Shown here piece after piece: positions 14,010 through 14,856 of a DNA stretch of 14,856 bases. The position numbers were made by a program, and so were the translations under genes. The notes under the pieces are model-generated. The model did not search any database and was not told the origin of the DNA. It was given only the letters and a program-made list of their open reading frames with translations. Numbering within the stretch: the first letter of the stretch is position 1; each line of letters starts with the position of its first letter. The DNA is from CAVORB01 sp963736235. Lineage in GTDB: Bacteria > Pseudomonadota > Gammaproteobacteria > Chromatiales > Chromatiaceae. Location: assembly GCA_963736235.1 (NCBI GenBank), contig CAVTOR010000015.1, positions 1 to 14,856 on the forward strand. The letters are read 5' to 3'.

Positions 14010-14856
14010 CTGAGGTATCCCCTCAAATTGCGCCGCGCGCAGCTTACTGGAGCAGCAGAGCGTCATGGTCTCGCGCGACCCATTGATCGACGTCCGTGAT
14101 CGCCTCGGCCAGGCGATCGAGTTCGCTGTGGCAGCGCTCGAGCACTAGGAGCAAGCGGGCGAGGAACAGCTTGGAGTAGACGCGACGCTTTCGATTGCTC
14201 GGATGCAATTGCTCGTGCAATCCAGCCGTCTCGGCCGCTGTGCCCAGCAGCCAAAGCAGAAAGGCCGCGAGCGAGGCGATCAGCACCAGTACACTGAAGC
14301 GCCCGACGCCGTTGGAGCGGCTGCGCTCAAGGCCCTCACCGAAGTGCTCGCTTTTCATGTCGCGGAAGCTCTCCTCAATTTGCATGCGCTGGCGGTAGAG
14401 CTTCACCAACTGTTTCGCAGACAGTTCGGCGAGCTTCGGGCTGGCCACCAGCAGCCACGGCTCCTTGGCGGCCCGGGCACTGTGCTGGCTGGCCTTCGAG
14501 CGCGATCGCTTGCCGAAGGCGTTGTTGGCACGTCGTCCTTGCGGCGCGAGCCGCACCAGCACGATCACGGCCGCGATCGGATTGCTGCGCACCCAGTCTC
14601 CAACACCCAAGAATGTCGGTGTCGCTGTGGCGCTTTTGAACAGGCTCTTGCAGCTCACCCAGCGGTGCTTTGGGCGCAGAAAGTCGCGGCCACGCACACG
14701 CCCGACCCAGCGCCAGCCGAGTTGCCCGACCTCGCGGTAGAGGGGTACCTTGAAACCGGAATCGGCAATGATGATCGGCGCCACGTGCGCCGGCAGCAGC
14801 GTCGCGAGGGTGCGCAGAAACCGCGTCTGCACGTCGCGGTTGCCCAACAGCTTCTG
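14010..14856 (-). mobile_element. IS4-family (IS10 group) insertion sequence, left part
   Basis: The terminal repeat CTGAGGTATCCCCTCAAAT starts at 14010 and closely resembles the IS10 end CTGAGAGATCCCCTCAT. The transposase ends 34 bp inside it. The element continues past the right edge. The nine bases just outside, GGATGGTCC (14001-14009), are the expected target duplication and should recur beyond the other end. Confidence 0.75.
14044..14856 (-). CDS. IS10-group transposase, C-terminal 270 codons (5' part outside window)
   Basis: The frame is open from the window edge (QKLLGNRDVQTRFLRTLATL) to TAA 14044-14046. It aligns by eye with the IS10 transposase: ATLLPAHVAPIIIADSGFKV (second catalytic Asp), LGWRWVGRVRGRDFL, AKEPWLLVASPKLAELSAKQ, then YRQRMQIEESFRDMK. 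This last is a perfect Y-(2)-R-(3)-E-(6)-K signature carrying the catalytic Glu. IS10 transposase is about 402 residues, so roughly 130 codons including the first Asp lie to the right. No damage is visible, so this may be an active element. Confidence 0.9.
   Translation of the reverse strand, partial: QKLLGNRDVQTRFLRTLATLLPAHVAPIIIADSGFKVPLYREVGQLGWRWVGRVRGRDFLRPKHRWVSCKSLFKSATATPTFLGVGDWVRSNPIAAVIVLVRLAPQGRRANNAFGKRSRSKASQHSARAAKEPWLLVASPKLAELSAKQLVKLYRQRMQIEESFRDMKSEHFGEGLERSRSNGVGRFSVLVLIASLAAFLLWLLGTAAETAGLHEQLHPSNRKRRVYSKLFLARLLLVLERCHSELDRLAEAITDVDQWVARDHDALLLQ

Noticed and set aside
1..14856. CRISPR array or long tandem repeats
   Set aside because: No regularly spaced repeats were seen; repeats found are single inverted pairs at promoters, terminators or IS ends.

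Overview
This is a GC-rich window that reads as a gammaproteobacterial chromosome. The protein matches would suit a Chromatiales or Ectothiorhodospira-type bacterium, possibly a phototroph; that placement is inference from family resemblance and the photoreceptor content, not from a marker gene. It opens with the first 797 codons of a large FAD-linked oxidoreductase (DUF3683 type, minus strand) that runs off the left edge.

From about 3.1 to 13 kb it is a patchwork in which intact genes are outnumbered by broken ones. Intact-looking genes are two single-span membrane microproteins, a CIA30-domain secreted protein, a fasciclin-domain secreted protein, a DUF3047 protein, an SRPBCC (START-like) protein and a short LOV blue-light receptor. 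Broken genes are an alpha/beta hydrolase (internal deletion plus nonsense codon), an Mth938-like gene, a DCC/DUF393 thiol-disulfide protein, a Blc-type lipocalin, an unrecognised secreted protein, ubiG, a fatty acid hydroxylase/sterol desaturase, an NmrA-like SDR, a DUF4864 gene and a MerR regulator with a cobalamin-binding domain.

The most interesting part is 9.9-13.3 kb. An SRPBCC-LOV gene pair, whose LOV domain keeps the adduct cysteine and flavin-contact residues, lies about 2 kb from a CarH/LitR-like MerR-B12 regulator. The regulator keeps the W-x9-EH and E-x-H-x-x-G cobalamin motifs but has a one-base frameshift in a C6G4 run. Its AT-rich promoter holds two copies of TGTC-N3-GACA whose centres are 52 bp apart. 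It is divergent from a 55-residue ORF of unknown function with a good ribosome binding site. Several neighbouring families (lipocalin, CIA30, DCC, fatty acid hydroxylase, NmrA, SRPBCC, fasciclin) are ones I associate with light or singlet-oxygen response clusters. My reading is that this is a decaying light-stress island in which the LOV operon and the divergent small ORF survive.

Insertion sequences bound the right part: a 3' fragment of an IS1182/IS5-type transposase (11.4-11.9 kb), the left end of an IS200-like element (13.6-13.8 kb), and the terminal repeat plus C-terminal 270 codons of an IS10-group IS4-family transposase (14.0 kb to the right edge). No rRNA, tRNA or CRISPR array was seen.
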